64,000 nucleotides of DNA from Schizochytrium sp. TIO01. Its lineage: Eukaryota > Sar > Bigyra > Thraustochytrida > Thraustochytriidae. The stretch covers positions 2,177,270 through 2,241,269 of the forward strand of contig SMSO01000007.1 of assembly GCA_004764695.1 (NCBI GenBank), written 5' to 3'. Below the pieces are notes generated by a model. That model worked only from the letters and a program-made list of their open reading frames with translations. It did not search any database and was not told the origin of the DNA. The translations under genes were made by a program, and so were the position numbers. Shown here in pieces: positions 41,406 to 53,400 of the stretch (position 1 is the stretch's first letter; every line of letters starts with the position of its first letter).

Positions 41406-43633
41406 TGTTGACTGATTGACGACTGAGCTCTTTTCGATGAAGGCTGGCACGTGCAGATCTCTTGAAAGAAGGTTAGTTAATGCCTTCTGTCTCAGTATGC
41501 GAAAGTGCTCCTCTGCGAGACAACTTTGACTTCGTTTTATAATGGAGTTTGATGGCTTTGTAAATCAACGTCCGTATAATCTGCCAGGAGCTGAAAGTCT
41601 GCTCGTGAGTCGATGTGGCCGATGCTTCGAGCTACATTGCGCGCTTGCACCAAGTTGCACATATCGCTTTGGGCTTTCACAAGCGCTTGTGCACCCAAAT
41701 GCAGAATGACTTCTGTCCAAGTTCCATAAAAACTACCTAAACAGTTTATTTATTATTCATTATTATTATTGTTGTTTTAGATGTTAAAATAATTAGAAAC
41801 GTTTTAAAATGTTTCTACCTACTAACTTGAAAATTTATTGACGAAAAGAGAAGAAAAAGAAAAAGAGAAAAACTTCAAAAATAGTGTTGTGCACAACATT
41901 CAATTCGACTCATGAATGTTTCTCAGTCGGATTGCCACGAGGTACACATCAAGCGAGACGGCCTTCAAGTTCCCCGACGATGAACTTGATATTGCACAAT
42001 CCTGAAAGAAAACTTAGGTTACAACGTAATACATCCAACCATGGCATGCCATCATGGTCCCATACTGAACCAAGCTAGAAAGAAATCTGAGCGATTTAAT
42101 TAATTCGACGACGTGAGGCATAAAGGTGGCGAGATAGATTCACGGCGGTCCTCCCCGAAACGCGAAATATCATCTAGCTCAAAGCTCGTTCCAAGCCGGG
42201 CCGAGACATTATTAGCGCTTTACAGTTGGCTCTGCTGCGAACCGCGAGGTTGGCCGCTGCCAAACCATCAGTTATTGTCAAACTATTACCTGCAGAGTTT
42301 GTGCATGAGCTGCTACCAATCTAAGCCTTGAAGAGGTTGAACTCCAGTGGGTGTGCACTGCCGACACTCCTGACTTTTCGTCTTGAAAACCTTAAGGCTG
42401 CGTGCTAGTAGAAGTAGATGCAGCAATGCTCTCAAAGATTCTCATCCTCTTGGGTCAGAAACAAGTTTCTTTCCTAAGACCACGATGTCCAAAATCATCT
42501 CTTTAAGACTTCAGCAGTTCCAGTCGTGTGGGTCCGGCTTGAAGGCTGGGCACACTGCACCCACAAACCTGTTTACACAGAATTTTTAATATTAGGCGAT
42601 TTGAAGTCCAAAGTCCAGCCTGGATTTCATAAAACCCTCGCTATTGGACGCGCGCACGCACACACACATAGCTACAGACAGTGTCAGACTTAAAGCTCGA
42701 GTCGCTGGTAGGTAAACCCATTAGTCTTGATGTTGGACATGTTGAAACGAGGTAATAAAGCACAATTTCAATATATGCCGCGCTTCACCAGGGAAGTAAC
42801 CTTCTAGTAGTGGCGGTATATAATCCATTAGAATTTACTATAAGCTACACATCACAACTGAAGATGGAGTACAGCGCAGCTGCGCGTGCACCAATTACTA
42901 GATGGTAATCAACCAAATACTACTTAGAGTAGACAACTTCCACATTTATGAATGGCATGGTACACACGCTAGTATTCACATTGAAAAAAATAGTTTGGTT
43001 TGTTTTACTTTAAATGGATTGCGCTGCTTATTCTAGGTTTACTTGCGCAGCGCACGGAAAGGAGGCCACGCCCTATCCAGTACCTTGTATATTCTGGCAA
43101 AACAAGGGTAGGTACCTACTTATTCAGATAATGGCTTGCCAGTGTCATTGGTATCTCAGCATAATTCATCTCTGCCAGTAACTTACTCAGTGTACATGTT
43201 AGGGTTGATATCAGCAAACTAAAAAGTTCATGAAACTAACGTTCGCGAAATTCACAAGAATTGGAACCTTGGAACCCCGAACTAGCGATGATAGACAAAT
43301 CCAAATGGCAAGTTAGCTCCAAGCTCAACTTGGGCCTGGGCTATATGAGAAAATCTGAATAAATCACAACCTACAGAAGCGCTCACACAATTATATTTGC
43401 GAGCATGATCCAGTAACCTGGCAAAATGTTTATCCTGAAGATGGGAAGCCTATACATGCGAGCGGAGAAGAAACAGGTGCTAACAGCCTTTGATAGAATC
43501 AGCTGAGGGAACGAACATCCACCACGTCGATCTCGATGGGGATGTTGATTCATACTGTATCTTTTTGTTTCTAACTAGACGTTCTTCATAGTCTGACAAC
43601 CGTGACTTCTTTACGCAGCTCATTGTTATCACA

Positions 43634-43645
43634 GGGGGGGGGGGG
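43634..43645. repeat. Poly-G run
   Basis: Twelve consecutive G. Homopolymer length may be subject to sequencing error. Confidence 0.85.
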
Positions 43646-45672
43646 TCAGATTATATGTAAGAGAGAATTGCCAGCTCGAAGTCTGTAATCTTGCTTTCAA
43701 ATCATTTTTATCACTTTCCTGACACCGTCTTCTCACACCAAATTTAAGGCGCTCGAAAATTCGAGCAATTGTCTTCAATCTACTGTCCATCCTGTCTCGC
43801 GTGATAGCTGCTGTTATATAGATAGAATCTCACAAACTAGCTTTGTCAAAAACGCATGCTTAACAACAATAATGAAAACACATTAGGAAACCAATGTGTC
43901 CTCCCTTCCTCGACCCTACACAGACATAATACCAACATCCACTAGGACCCTGCTATTCAATCTAGTTTGGTGAGCTCCATTAATTGCAAGGTTCTACCCT
44001 GAAAAAGCATCGCGGCAGCCTCCTCTTCTTCACATTGTGGAACAAAAGCTGGAGAGTAAGTTTGAGGATCCTTTGAAAAGAAACAAACTATAGTCAAGAT
44101 GCAAGGAATTAACTTTCCTTTCAAGTAAGCGTGGAAGCTCTGCAGAAAATTTTCAAGCACATTTGAAAATGCGAACTGATGTTCAATTAGGAATCCCTCT
44201 TTCTAAAGCGATATGGCGCTCAAAACCTCCTCGAGCTCACTCTATTTTGCGGGATGCAAGGCCTTCTATATCTAAACATCAAGGTTATTCCTGAGGTCGA
44301 CATTTAAACAAGAAATGGTCAGAATTAATCGCACGCTACAGTAGGCCTTCATGGATATAGTATGCGTAACAAGAGCATCCGCCGACCAGATCTGTGACGA
44401 GAAAAGCGACGTCATCTATCATTGAAAGCCTACATCAAACTTCAATAGAATACAACAGGTTAGAGTTGACTTGATAATTAACATGATGAAGCGATCTTTC
44501 ATCTTTAAGTTGATGAAATTCAGATCGTGCACGTTGAGTATATTGAAAATAAGATGAGTTCACCTACCTTAAAGTCTTTTGCGAGGTCAGCAGATTGACG
44601 AATAGAAAAATGAAATATCTTAAAAGTCTCCTTATACTGTCTTCAAACTTTCACATATCTTGTCTTCATCTTGTAGTCATCTTTTCCTGAATTAAAAGCC
44701 TGGTATTTGGCCGATAGAACTCGCATCTTCTAATACAACAATTGTCTCCACAACTTAGTTGATGCAAGCATTCCTCATAGATCTGAGCATTGTATCATCT
44801 TTGAAAGGATGCACTACAATAAGTAACTATTGTCAGCCAGAGGTAGCTGGGGGTTACCTTGTTTGAACACATTTATATGATGTTCTTGATACATGCGCAT
44901 CGCCGATCAATATAAATGTGAAGCATTCTGTATTGAATTAAGATATACAAACATTACGAATTGTAGAGGATGTCAGCAATATAACTCTTGAGATGTGCAT
45001 TTAGAATGGTACTGGACAAGACGGATCTGGTCAGCTAGAGGTCGACTATAAAGATGAAGGCAAGAAGCTTGTAGAAGAATTGATACTTTGGCTTCAAGAG
45101 TTAATGATATGTTGTCTATGAAAAGAAATCCAGAGCAGACTGATTTGTGTCACAATGAGGAGACTAGGACAAATTTGATCAGGACTGGACACAATGGAAG
45201 AGGTTAAATTAACTCGTCTCTTCATCCATCAATTTGGATTCTCCATTCTTTTGCCAGCGATTACGTAACTCTGTGCTTGGTCTTGAAATGTGCGAATTTA
45301 CTTCCGCGCATTTGATTGCCTAAATTCAAGTCCAATCCTATGCAAGTCTCGGGCTGACCCTTAGCGGGCTTACAATGGCACACCAAGGACGCTAGCAGTA
45401 TCTTCATCGCATGTATCTTCAATTGGTGATCTCAGTATACCCGATTCAACGAACTCAAAAAGTGAATTTCATATAGCTCATGAGCATATGTTTGGTACAA
45501 TTTACTTTGTTAAGATTAAGTTTTCAGGTGTAACAGCGCAATTATAAATATCATAAGATACTCTTTTGGTGCATTTGGTAAAATTATATTATCTTCTTTT
45601 GTTATGGCTGTTGCAAAGAAGCAGCATTGTGGTTATCCAAGAAATTAGTATCATATTAAAGTAAAATGAAAC

Positions 45673-45678
45673 TTTATT
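45673..45678 (-). terminator. Possible polyadenylation signal of the Ufd1-UBX gene
   Basis: AATAAA on the minus strand about 157 nt past the stop codon at 45835. Function is inferred from distance. Confidence 0.3.
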
Positions 45679-45834
45679 AAAGAGCAAACTAGAAATACAC
45701 TATACCTCACCAATCCGGGTAGTGGAAATGCGTAAACAAACTCCCTACCAACGATTGTGCCCAAAAATGGTTGCTAGTCAACCTAGTAAGTACATGGATG
45801 TGAAAAAGTGGAATTGAAGAAGCGTTAAAAATGA

Positions 45835-47547
45835 TTAGTCGCCTCCAGCAAGGAGATTCACCACGCGTTCGAGGCGACCTTGATAGCGCTCCAGCAGCTC
45901 TAAGTTGCGAAGATGGTCACCAAAACCCATGGTTTCCAGCTCTACGAATTGGCTAGCAAACTTTTGAGCGCCTTGTGCTGCTTGCTGATGAGGTACACCT
46001 TTAGCCACTAAGGAATGAAACACATGAACCTTATCTACCTGTTCCTGGTCTCCGTTTGCCAATGCAGCAGACTCCTCCAGCGCCTTTCTGAGCTGCTCTT
46101 CCTCAAGAGAACGGTCAAACTTGGCCTCCGCAGCCTGCATAGCACCGACAAATGTGTGACTCTCTTCTCCGGTATTTGTGTTATAATTCTTCGCTTGATC
46201 TTTCTGGTCTCCTTCAAGACCAGTCTCTTCGCTATCCTTTGGCGTTTGAGACTCTAGGTCATCTTGATGTACCGGCGGCTCGACACTTGCAGCTAACGGA
46301 ACTCGTAAGCTCTGACCATCACAGGGGTCTTGCTCAGATGGCATTTCACCGTCTGGGTAGTAGTTCCAGTTCACGAGCAAAGACTCTCTACCCCTAAACC
46401 CAACCTCATGCAAGGTTTTATCAGCCATAGATGCATCATATCTCGAACGTTGTCCCGCCAACACCTGCACAAGGAAGAATTCCATATTATCCCCAGCATG
46501 CATTGGAAGATCCGCTGGTGGCTCCGGCAAGTTGACCTCTACCCAATCAAGGACCTTGCGAAACGTATCCTCTGCCATAAAACTTCGAGTGAACGTTTGA
46601 CCCTGTGGCATACGTACCCTGATAGGAAGCTTCTTCTTCTCCTTGTCTTCCTCTCCTTCCACATTCGTCCGACGTTTTTCTTCAATTCGTTCATGTCGCT
46701 CCTGTAGCCATCTCGCTCGATCTTCGCGTTTCTTGAGCTCTTCCTCAGCTCGTTCACTCGGCAAGATCTCCACTTCTACATCAGTGTCGATAATAACAAG
46801 TGCTGGTTCTGGTTCCACTTTCTTCACCACGAGCTCATATGTGACTCCCTCGTGCCTGACAGGGACCACCTCTCCTTCGGATATAGTAAGCATATCTCTG
46901 AGAGACCTCATGAGCACCGTTTTAAGGTCCATTTGAACCTCTTCCTCGTCATTCTTGTGGAAACCGCTTCCTCGCGGCTGCAGGGCAACCTTCACCTCCT
47001 TAAAGTGAGGAAGCTCGACGAAGCGAACTGAGGCCTTCGCACCCTGCAACACAGTAACGTCCTCGCCACCCGCAAGACTCAAAGCCACACCTGGTGGCAC
47101 ACCGATGGAGCCCTCAGGCTCTGTGAAGTCCTCAACGCCGCAGAAAGTCCGCACTCGGCCAACTCTCGGCACATCCACGGAGACTTCAAACGTCAGAGGC
47201 CCACTCACGCGCTCGCGCCAGCCCTGCCCCTCCAGGGAGGAAAGAATGGACGCTGGAAGTCCCACGCGGTTAGTTGCGGCCCGTGCAAGAGGCCTTAACG
47301 TGAGCACGGACTCGCACTTGATGGCAGAGTCTGAGCCAGATGCGTTGGCGGCGTTTTCGAATTCTCGAGCAGCAATACGCTCGCGACGACGGGCGAGCGC
47401 CAGAGCCTCTACACGTGCAGCTGCAACAGCCGCCTCATGTTTAATCTGAGCTTGCCGACGCTGCTCACGAGCTGCAGAGCGTTTACGAGCCTCACGTTCG
47501 CGTTGAAGGCGACGCTCGGCAGCAGAGAATTCGAGATCTAGGTCCAT
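45835..47547 (-). CDS. Ufd1-fold / UBX / UIM / UBA protein, predicted p97-Cdc48 cofactor
   Basis: 570 aa, ATG at 47547, TAA at 45835. Residues 1-70 are a charged helix or coiled coil. About 85-285 follows Ufd1: LPASILSSL, PLTFEV, CGVEDFTEPEGSIGVPPGVALSL, VRFVELPHFKEVKVALQP, DLKTVLMRSLRDMLTISEGEVVPV and YELVVKKVEPEPALVIIDTDVEV. A helical linker (about 275-310) leads to a UBX-like ubiquitin fold at about 305-395 (IRVRMPQGQTFTRSF, TLHEVGFRGRESLLVNW), whose p97-binding loop lacks the usual FPR (it reads AGQRSRYD). Near 480, EEEQLRKALEESAAL fits a ubiquitin-interacting motif. The C-terminus (about 540-570, ETMGFGDHLRNLELLERYQG) is a ubiquilin-like UBA. Expected role: bringing ubiquitinated clients to Cdc48/p97. 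Canonical Ufd1 works with Npl4 and has no UBX, so this is not the ordinary orthologue. Confidence 0.85.
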   Translation of the reverse strand: MDLDLEFSAAERRLQREREARKRSAAREQRRQAQIKHEAAVAAARVEALALARRRERIAAREFENAANASGSDSAIKCESVLTLRPLARAATNRVGLPASILSSLEGQGWRERVSGPLTFEVSVDVPRVGRVRTFCGVEDFTEPEGSIGVPPGVALSLAGGEDVTVLQGAKASVRFVELPHFKEVKVALQPRGSGFHKNDEEEVQMDLKTVLMRSLRDMLTISEGEVVPVRHEGVTYELVVKKVEPEPALVIIDTDVEVEILPSERAEEELKKREDRARWLQERHERIEEKRRTNVEGEEDKEKKKLPIRVRMPQGQTFTRSFMAEDTFRKVLDWVEVNLPEPPADLPMHAGDNMEFFLVQVLAGQRSRYDASMADKTLHEVGFRGRESLLVNWNYYPDGEMPSEQDPCDGQSLRVPLAASVEPPVHQDDLESQTPKDSEETGLEGDQKDQAKNYNTNTGEESHTFVGAMQAAEAKFDRSLEEEQLRKALEESAALANGDQEQVDKVHVFHSLVAKGVPHQQAAQGAQKFASQFVELETMGFGDHLRNLELLERYQGRLERVVNLLAGGD

Positions 47548-48922
47548 CGCGACACGCCGAAGCCACGGCGCTTATGAGGATGAGGACGTACACAGAGCTT
47601 GGGATCTCAGCTCCCACCTGAGCTAATGATACTACTGTTCTTGCTGGCCGATCTGTGTCAATCCAGAGTTGACAGTGCTTTGTCCTCCACGATTCTTTCG
47701 GTGCTTTGGGATTTGCTGCATTGAAGTCTTCGAATTGTTCTCATGGTTCTTTGTAAAGTTAGGGGTCAGATACAGTTAACTATAGTAGCGATCTGGTGCG
47801 GAGTCTAGCATTGTGTTTGCCTTTTGAGCGATGTCAGCGACAACAAAATCTGCATTGTGCGGTTCGTAGAAACGAAAAACCTATGCTTCAATGAAACGAT
47901 GGTGCATGCATATGATGAGAAAGCTCAGGCTGTTGATCAGCGGTCCTTACAGACGAGTGGCATCTATAACATTTTAATGAGGAAGCTTCGCTGCTGATAT
48001 GTGCGCTTGCGAATTTCCAAAGCCGAGGCGTTTGCCGTAGGTTAACGAATTGGCGAAGTGACCTGCGGTACAAGAGGGGCTTGCAAGCTAAACAAAGAGA
48101 GAGAGGAATGGACATTACATGGTGAAGACTTTAATATATTATTGAGCGGAGCCTTGTTTGACCGATAATAACAGTGCGTAATATATCACTCTCCCTACAT
48201 TACAGAGAAGCATTACCCCAACGAGTATGTATATTTAAATGAAGAGAACAGCCAGAGTAAAAGTTGATGCTTACATTAATCCCGGGGGACGTGTTGCCAC
48301 AGTGTAAAGTTGCTGATAGAAAGCTCAACACTTGCTTCGGGTTTACTGCTCAGAAGTATCGAGAGGCCAGAATATTCGAGAAGGATTCAGGAATAAAGGA
48401 AAACTGTGGTCCAGAGAGCAGCAAGATGCACTCAGGCCAGTCCATGTTCAGTGAGTTATGGTACTTTAGTTATGTGAATACAATACTATTCTTTTTTCTG
48501 ATGGCGCTTTTTCATTTCTCCAAGTGGCACATCATTACAATACCATTGTACATGAGATGTTTTCCTCCAGTTTTATGAAATTTAGCAAGTTTATCCAGGG
48601 ATTTTTATCGATTATGCTTTTGCTTGAATCTTGTCAGTAGACTTCTTTGAATGGCACCTAAGAAAAGCCAACTCCAGTCAAACTCACTTATCCGCAATGC
48701 GTTCTGGCAATCAGAATGCAGTACTTTATGTCGATAAGCCTGTGTTACCAACTAAATTCTAGAACTTTCTAGATTCAAAATAAGCAAAGCAAAACTTGGT
48801 TATTTAAGGTTTAACATTGATAAATAAAGTGTATAATCTCACTCTGTACATTGGATGAGCTCCTTGGACACAAGCGGAAAAGTCTTGAAGTGAATTTTGA
48901 AGATGAGTGCAATGACTTAACC
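47548..48922. other. 1.4-kb intergenic region
   Basis: Lies between the start of the Ufd1-UBX gene and the stop of the mpaB-like gene, both on the minus strand. It should hold the former's promoter and the latter's 3' UTR. No supported gene. Confidence 0.5.
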
Positions 48923-50499
48923 TTACCATCCTTTCATAAACCGAGAAGGAAAAAAGATATCAGATTGAATGATGCGCCTGGAGACGCGGAAAAGAGCTAG
49001 CATAATGAGCATATGGCGGCCAATATACAAGAGCCCAGCCAATCGCCAGACCCAACGATCATGAAACCGCGCGACCACGCGACGAACCTCAAGCTTTCGC
49101 TTTGCTCCAACTGGGTCTCGCTCAAAACTATCTCTAGACGCAATCAAAAGACGGTCTAGCAATCGAGCAATCCAATCGGAATGAAAAGCTTGAATGTATA
49201 GTCGTGCAATATAGTTCATGCCAGGATAAGCTTGTGCAGAAACTGGTCGAAGGTGTGAAATATCGACCCGGGGCGTCTCAAAAACGAGTTGGAATGCACC
49301 TTGCCAAAAACCAGTGCCAAGTCCCGTTTCTATGCCAAAACCTTCCATCGCCGTACGGCGCAACTCAGCTGTGCTTGGTCGTAAAGTTTCGAGGCGTCTA
49401 GGAGTAAATGCCATAAAATCATCCACACACGCATACATACCCTCGAGTGAATTACATACATTATAATCGTCCATAATGCCGAGATGGTATCCAATAAGCC
49501 TCCAACAATGCACCATGGCTCGTGCATCTGCTTCTGTCAATGGTCCAGCTCCGAGTTCATTTTGAAGAAACTCCATGCAAATACCTGAAAATCCTAATTG
49601 AACTTCCGCCATATCGAGTTGACATAAAGGTATACCTTCGCCTTGATCAGCGCGAAACAAACCGCGGCTATTTCGTCGAGCCCATTCGTGCATGGCACGC
49701 ACATTGGCTATGCCTGTGCGAGCTTTTGACTGCGGGTCACGAAGCGAACTTCGATAAAAGTCCAGTACAAAAAAACCAGTCGCGCGATAACGCTGCATGG
49801 CGGTCTCGCCATCCTTGGCGTAACCGTTCTTGTAGAGAATATCGGCGAAGCGACTGATACTGAACCCGCTTAGCAGCGAAAGTCCAAGTGCTGTAAAGCT
49901 TCGGGCAGCTTGCTCTCTCCAGAGTCTTTGACCACGCTCAACAATGTCCCAATCCACCCATTCCGGTTCGTCTTGCCGTGGTAGATGCCTAGAAACCTTG
50001 CCATGGCACACAAGCTCGCTTGTAGGTACCGTGGCCATGAGAGAATCTCCAACACATAGTCCTTTTGCAGGTCTTGCCATGGCATATTTATATGGCGGAG
50101 GGCGCATTGATTCTCGTTGATCCCAGCTGCAGATTTCTTCCTCGGTATAACCCACCAAGTCAAAGTCTAGAGCATGCTTACTGGCTTTCTCGGTTTCTCG
50201 ATGGACAAAGTTTCCTGGCATGTTGTGTTTATAGATCACAAGGTGCTCGAATTGAGATTTCAGTCCCTCACTGCACAAGTGAACTATCAGATTAGCCAGG
50301 TCGTTGTGGTTTCTGGTTTACGATTATAGGCATTACCACATGGAACGCGACGACTCCATCAGTTTGCGATTTGCAGGTTTCTTGAACTTTTTCGCCTGGT
50401 CCAAACGTATGATTGCGACCGTAGCTTATATCTACTTTGTATATAGTCCAATACTTCAGTTTGTTCAAAAATCAGCCCAAAAGGAGGTACTTACTACAT
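48923..50499 (-). CDS. mpaB-like (DUF2236) oxygenase; CDS join of 50499..50495 and 50270..48923, minus strand
   Basis: The main exon encodes an ER-bound oxygenase mpaB/rubber-oxygenase type protein. Seen: the haem-ligand region VRAMHEWARR, a second conserved motif YHLGIMDDYNVC, and an IPLCQLDMAEVQLGF segment. A hydrophobic C-terminal helix (WRLAGLLYIGRHMLIMLALF) could be a membrane anchor. Family knowledge: these proteins bind b-type haem through His and cleave alkyl or isoprenoid chains. The main reading frame opens from 50278 without an ATG. A GTAAGT donor (50494) and a GTGCAG acceptor (ending 50271, with CTAAT branch-like motif 27 nt before it) would join ATG-TA at 50499-50495 in frame to the exon at 50270. 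That gives MYEGLKSQ and 450 aa, with an in-frame TAG just upstream of that ATG. The alternative is an unspliced start at ATG 50221 (432 aa). Confidence 0.8.
50271..50494 (-). other. Candidate intron after a 5-nt first coding exon
   Basis: 224 nt on the minus strand: a perfect GTAAGT donor directly after ATG-TA, a GGCTAATCTGA branch-like motif and a CACTTGTGCAG acceptor. Length and signals match the intron in the Sec14-like gene. Needs transcript support; the acceptor could also serve a different upstream exon. Confidence 0.55.
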
Positions 50500-53400
50500 G
50501 TTCTAATTTCTGTTGAAGAGCTACCGGCAACCTTCAGATACGTTTATCAGAACAGGTGTATCACTGATTTAAAATATGAACAATACTTATTTCTGGTATG
50601 AAGTTAAGAAGACGTGGTCCTTGCTTGCAGAATTTGCTATACAAGGATCCTGTGGCCTTTTGGTTCGGTCGTGCGAGTGCAGGGATGGCCGTGCCACCGA
50701 GTACGTAGAAACTGCGAGGGCACTCGAAAAATCTCTGAAGGGTGCTTGCTTCTGGTTTAACCCTTTTGCTGGTTAAGCTCGTTTCAGCTGGTTTCAACGA
50801 AAAGGTTGCTGGCACGAACATAGTAAAAGAAGCAAAAGCTTAATTAGCTTAGGGTTTGGGATCGAACAGGTACGGAAGTAGTTGCCCAAAAGGGGTGCAG
50901 CACGAGGTTTGATTTGACGTGGATTTTAACCCAAACGAGAGGATTGATATTTGGTTGTGTAGGTAGATTTTTTCCCTTTGGTCGCCCATAAGAATAATTT
51001 GATCCCTGAGGTTTGTGATTTTGTTGTGTATGGTTAAATCAATCTACAAGATGCGTTTTGCTATGTGGGATTATTTCTCCATGTCAAATAAGCAGACCAG
51101 GCACACAAGCAATACGTTAAAAGTCGAAATACTAAAAAATATCAATTCTCTGAACATACGATTGTTTGCATATTGAACTGTTTGATTCGATGGCAATTCG
51201 AATCCTCCAACCTCACAATAGTGCTATATACTTTCGATAAAAACCTTGTCGTTTCTGAGAAGAACAGAAACTTTCAAGGTTGCAGGAACGATAGGTGAAA
51301 ATTGGACAATTATGGTTATGTATGTTGAGTTTCGCAAGGGAGTAGGCTATTCTTCATGCACTCTCTTCTTCGCGTGATTTGGGCTAAGATTACAATTTAC
51401 TGAAAGGGCGAATACAACAGCTCATCTGCGGGCTCACCTGCGTGCTGAGAGCTCTGTAATATGCCTTATGAGCATATATGGAAGATGAGACTCGCTCGAT
51501 CTATTACTGCAAGAAGCTCACTCAAGCAAAGTGAGTCTTGTGAGGATCTGCTAATTCGGTCAGAACAGGCCAGTTCCTGAAATGCCACATTGAAGAATTA
51601 TTTTATCTCCGATTGGTCTATGTTTAAGCTGTAAGACGGGGTCCTTTCCATTCCTATCAGTTTCAAGATCTTCGGAGTACAAAAGTGCGCCAGCAAAAGT
51701 GGATATGTTTTGCCCGCTTTCCAAACCGATTCTCCAAGAAGTTCTATTGGGAGAGCATGTGACTTTAATTGTGCTACTTACTCCAATCTTCGGTAATCGT
51801 TTGATGCAGAGTTACAATTGCATATACGTACGGCATTATGCTGTACATTGGTGTGAGCACTGAATTGTCTCAACAACTAGATTCCACCTAACATTTGTAA
51901 CCAATTTGCCGAAAAGCACTTCGTGCTTGCACAACATTCAAGCATGCTGAGAACGAACTAAATTAACTTTTGACATTAGCACATGCTGCTAGAAGGTGAA
52001 GCCGTGATCTTAGGGGCTTCAGTAAAATTTAGTTACCTCTGAGATACGCAATACATCCTTTCCTTTCTTTCGCTCTACATATTAGATCTAGGGTAACCTA
52101 TTTTTCCGATCACACCTGACAGCTCTATGTTTGACTCGAGTGATCTTCCTGAATAAAAATAGTCCCATTCGGTGTGACGCATTGAACGCCTCGCAAAATA
52201 TGTAAGATTCATGACCTTCATACACGCAGTTGCGCAAAGTCAAACGAAGTTAAAGCTTCTGTGGGTTTGACGATCAGAGCAAATACTCACCAGAAAGATC
52301 ATTATTTCGTGAGAAGGTGGGAGTATGAATCTGAATAGGTTCTGCCGGAGGCCTCGTCTAATTAAAATGTTTCACTTGAGGTGGCAAAAAGCAACACGTT
52401 ATCAGGGATCCGATGACGTTCTTTACAGCATTGGCTAGAATCAACCTACCAATTAGATTTTGCCTTGTGCAAGTTTTGGGCGCATACTTGCCTTGATGAC
52501 CGGTTCTGGGTGTCTGCATGTAAGTTTACATTCGTCAGGTTCGAGAAATTCTCTGGCCCCTTCTATTATTTGAAGTGTGGAGTTCAAGCAAACATCCGGA
52601 TCTTGAACCCTTCTCAATTCAAAACATGGTCTCGTTGGTCTTTGCTGAGTCCCAACACGTTGACATGACATAAATAGCCTAACCTTTCGCGAAGTACACA
52701 CGATTCCCAACTTTTGAAGACCTCTAAAGATATGAAGTTGGGAAATGCCCTGAAAGCAGTTTAGAATAATGCGTATTTCGATTTAGTTTTTCATCTCGGT
52801 ATTTACTACATTTTCTTCGAAAATAAATTATTAATTCAATTTCTGACGTGCGTGTGGAGACTCAATAAGTGCTGAGGCCTTTGATAGAGCCAAGCAAACC
52901 AAAGATCGATCAGAATCGTGGGAGTGTTACTGTAAGCCTTCGCACTGTTGGCGCTAATAGGTAGTGCTTATTCATCATTGGACCTTTCTAATAGAGGGAC
53001 GGTAGAAAGTTCTATCAAACTTAATTTGACCAGAACATACGTAAGAGTATGTATATATGTCTTTAATAATTGTAAAATATATTAAAAACAAACACTTCAA
53101 TGAAAACTTTTTAACCAGAAGAAGGGTCTTCCAAAAACTGCGAAAGTTTAAAAACATTAAGAAAACATCTTATTATAAAGATAATTAAAAAAAGAAAAGA
53201 AAAAAGATCTATCAAAGTAAATAGATGGAGTATGTTTTGATTAATTTTTAATTAAAAGAAAAAGAAGAAAGAATCTTAGTCAATTAGAAAAAGGAAAGGA
53301 CTTTGAAAAATAATCAGTATTACTATTTTATTTATTTTTGGAAACAAGACGATTTTGCCAGAGCTGTTAGCTGGTACATTCATCATCACACACTCACACA

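Larger units (their letters stand above)
37133..45834. other. 8.7-kb region without recognised genes; microsatellite-rich to about 41.4 kb
   Basis: The first 4.3 kb holds a dense series of microsatellites, listed separately. From 41.4 to 45.8 kb the DNA is AT-rich, mostly unique, with only short open frames; a 12-nt G run lies at 43634-43645. I recognise no protein, RNA gene or transposon. The TTTATT at 45673-45678 may serve the minus-strand gene upstream. Confidence 0.55.

Noticed and set aside
48264-48578. 104-codon frame with a hydrophobic stretch between the Ufd1-UBX and mpaB-like genes
   Set aside because: Plus strand in a short gap between two minus-strand genes, with no recognised family or clear codon bias.
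50561-50821. 86-codon minus-strand frame as an upstream exon of the mpaB-like gene
   Set aside because: No similarity to the family's N-terminus. The GTAAGT donor at 50494 lies after an in-frame stop and a fresh ATG, which argues for a start there.
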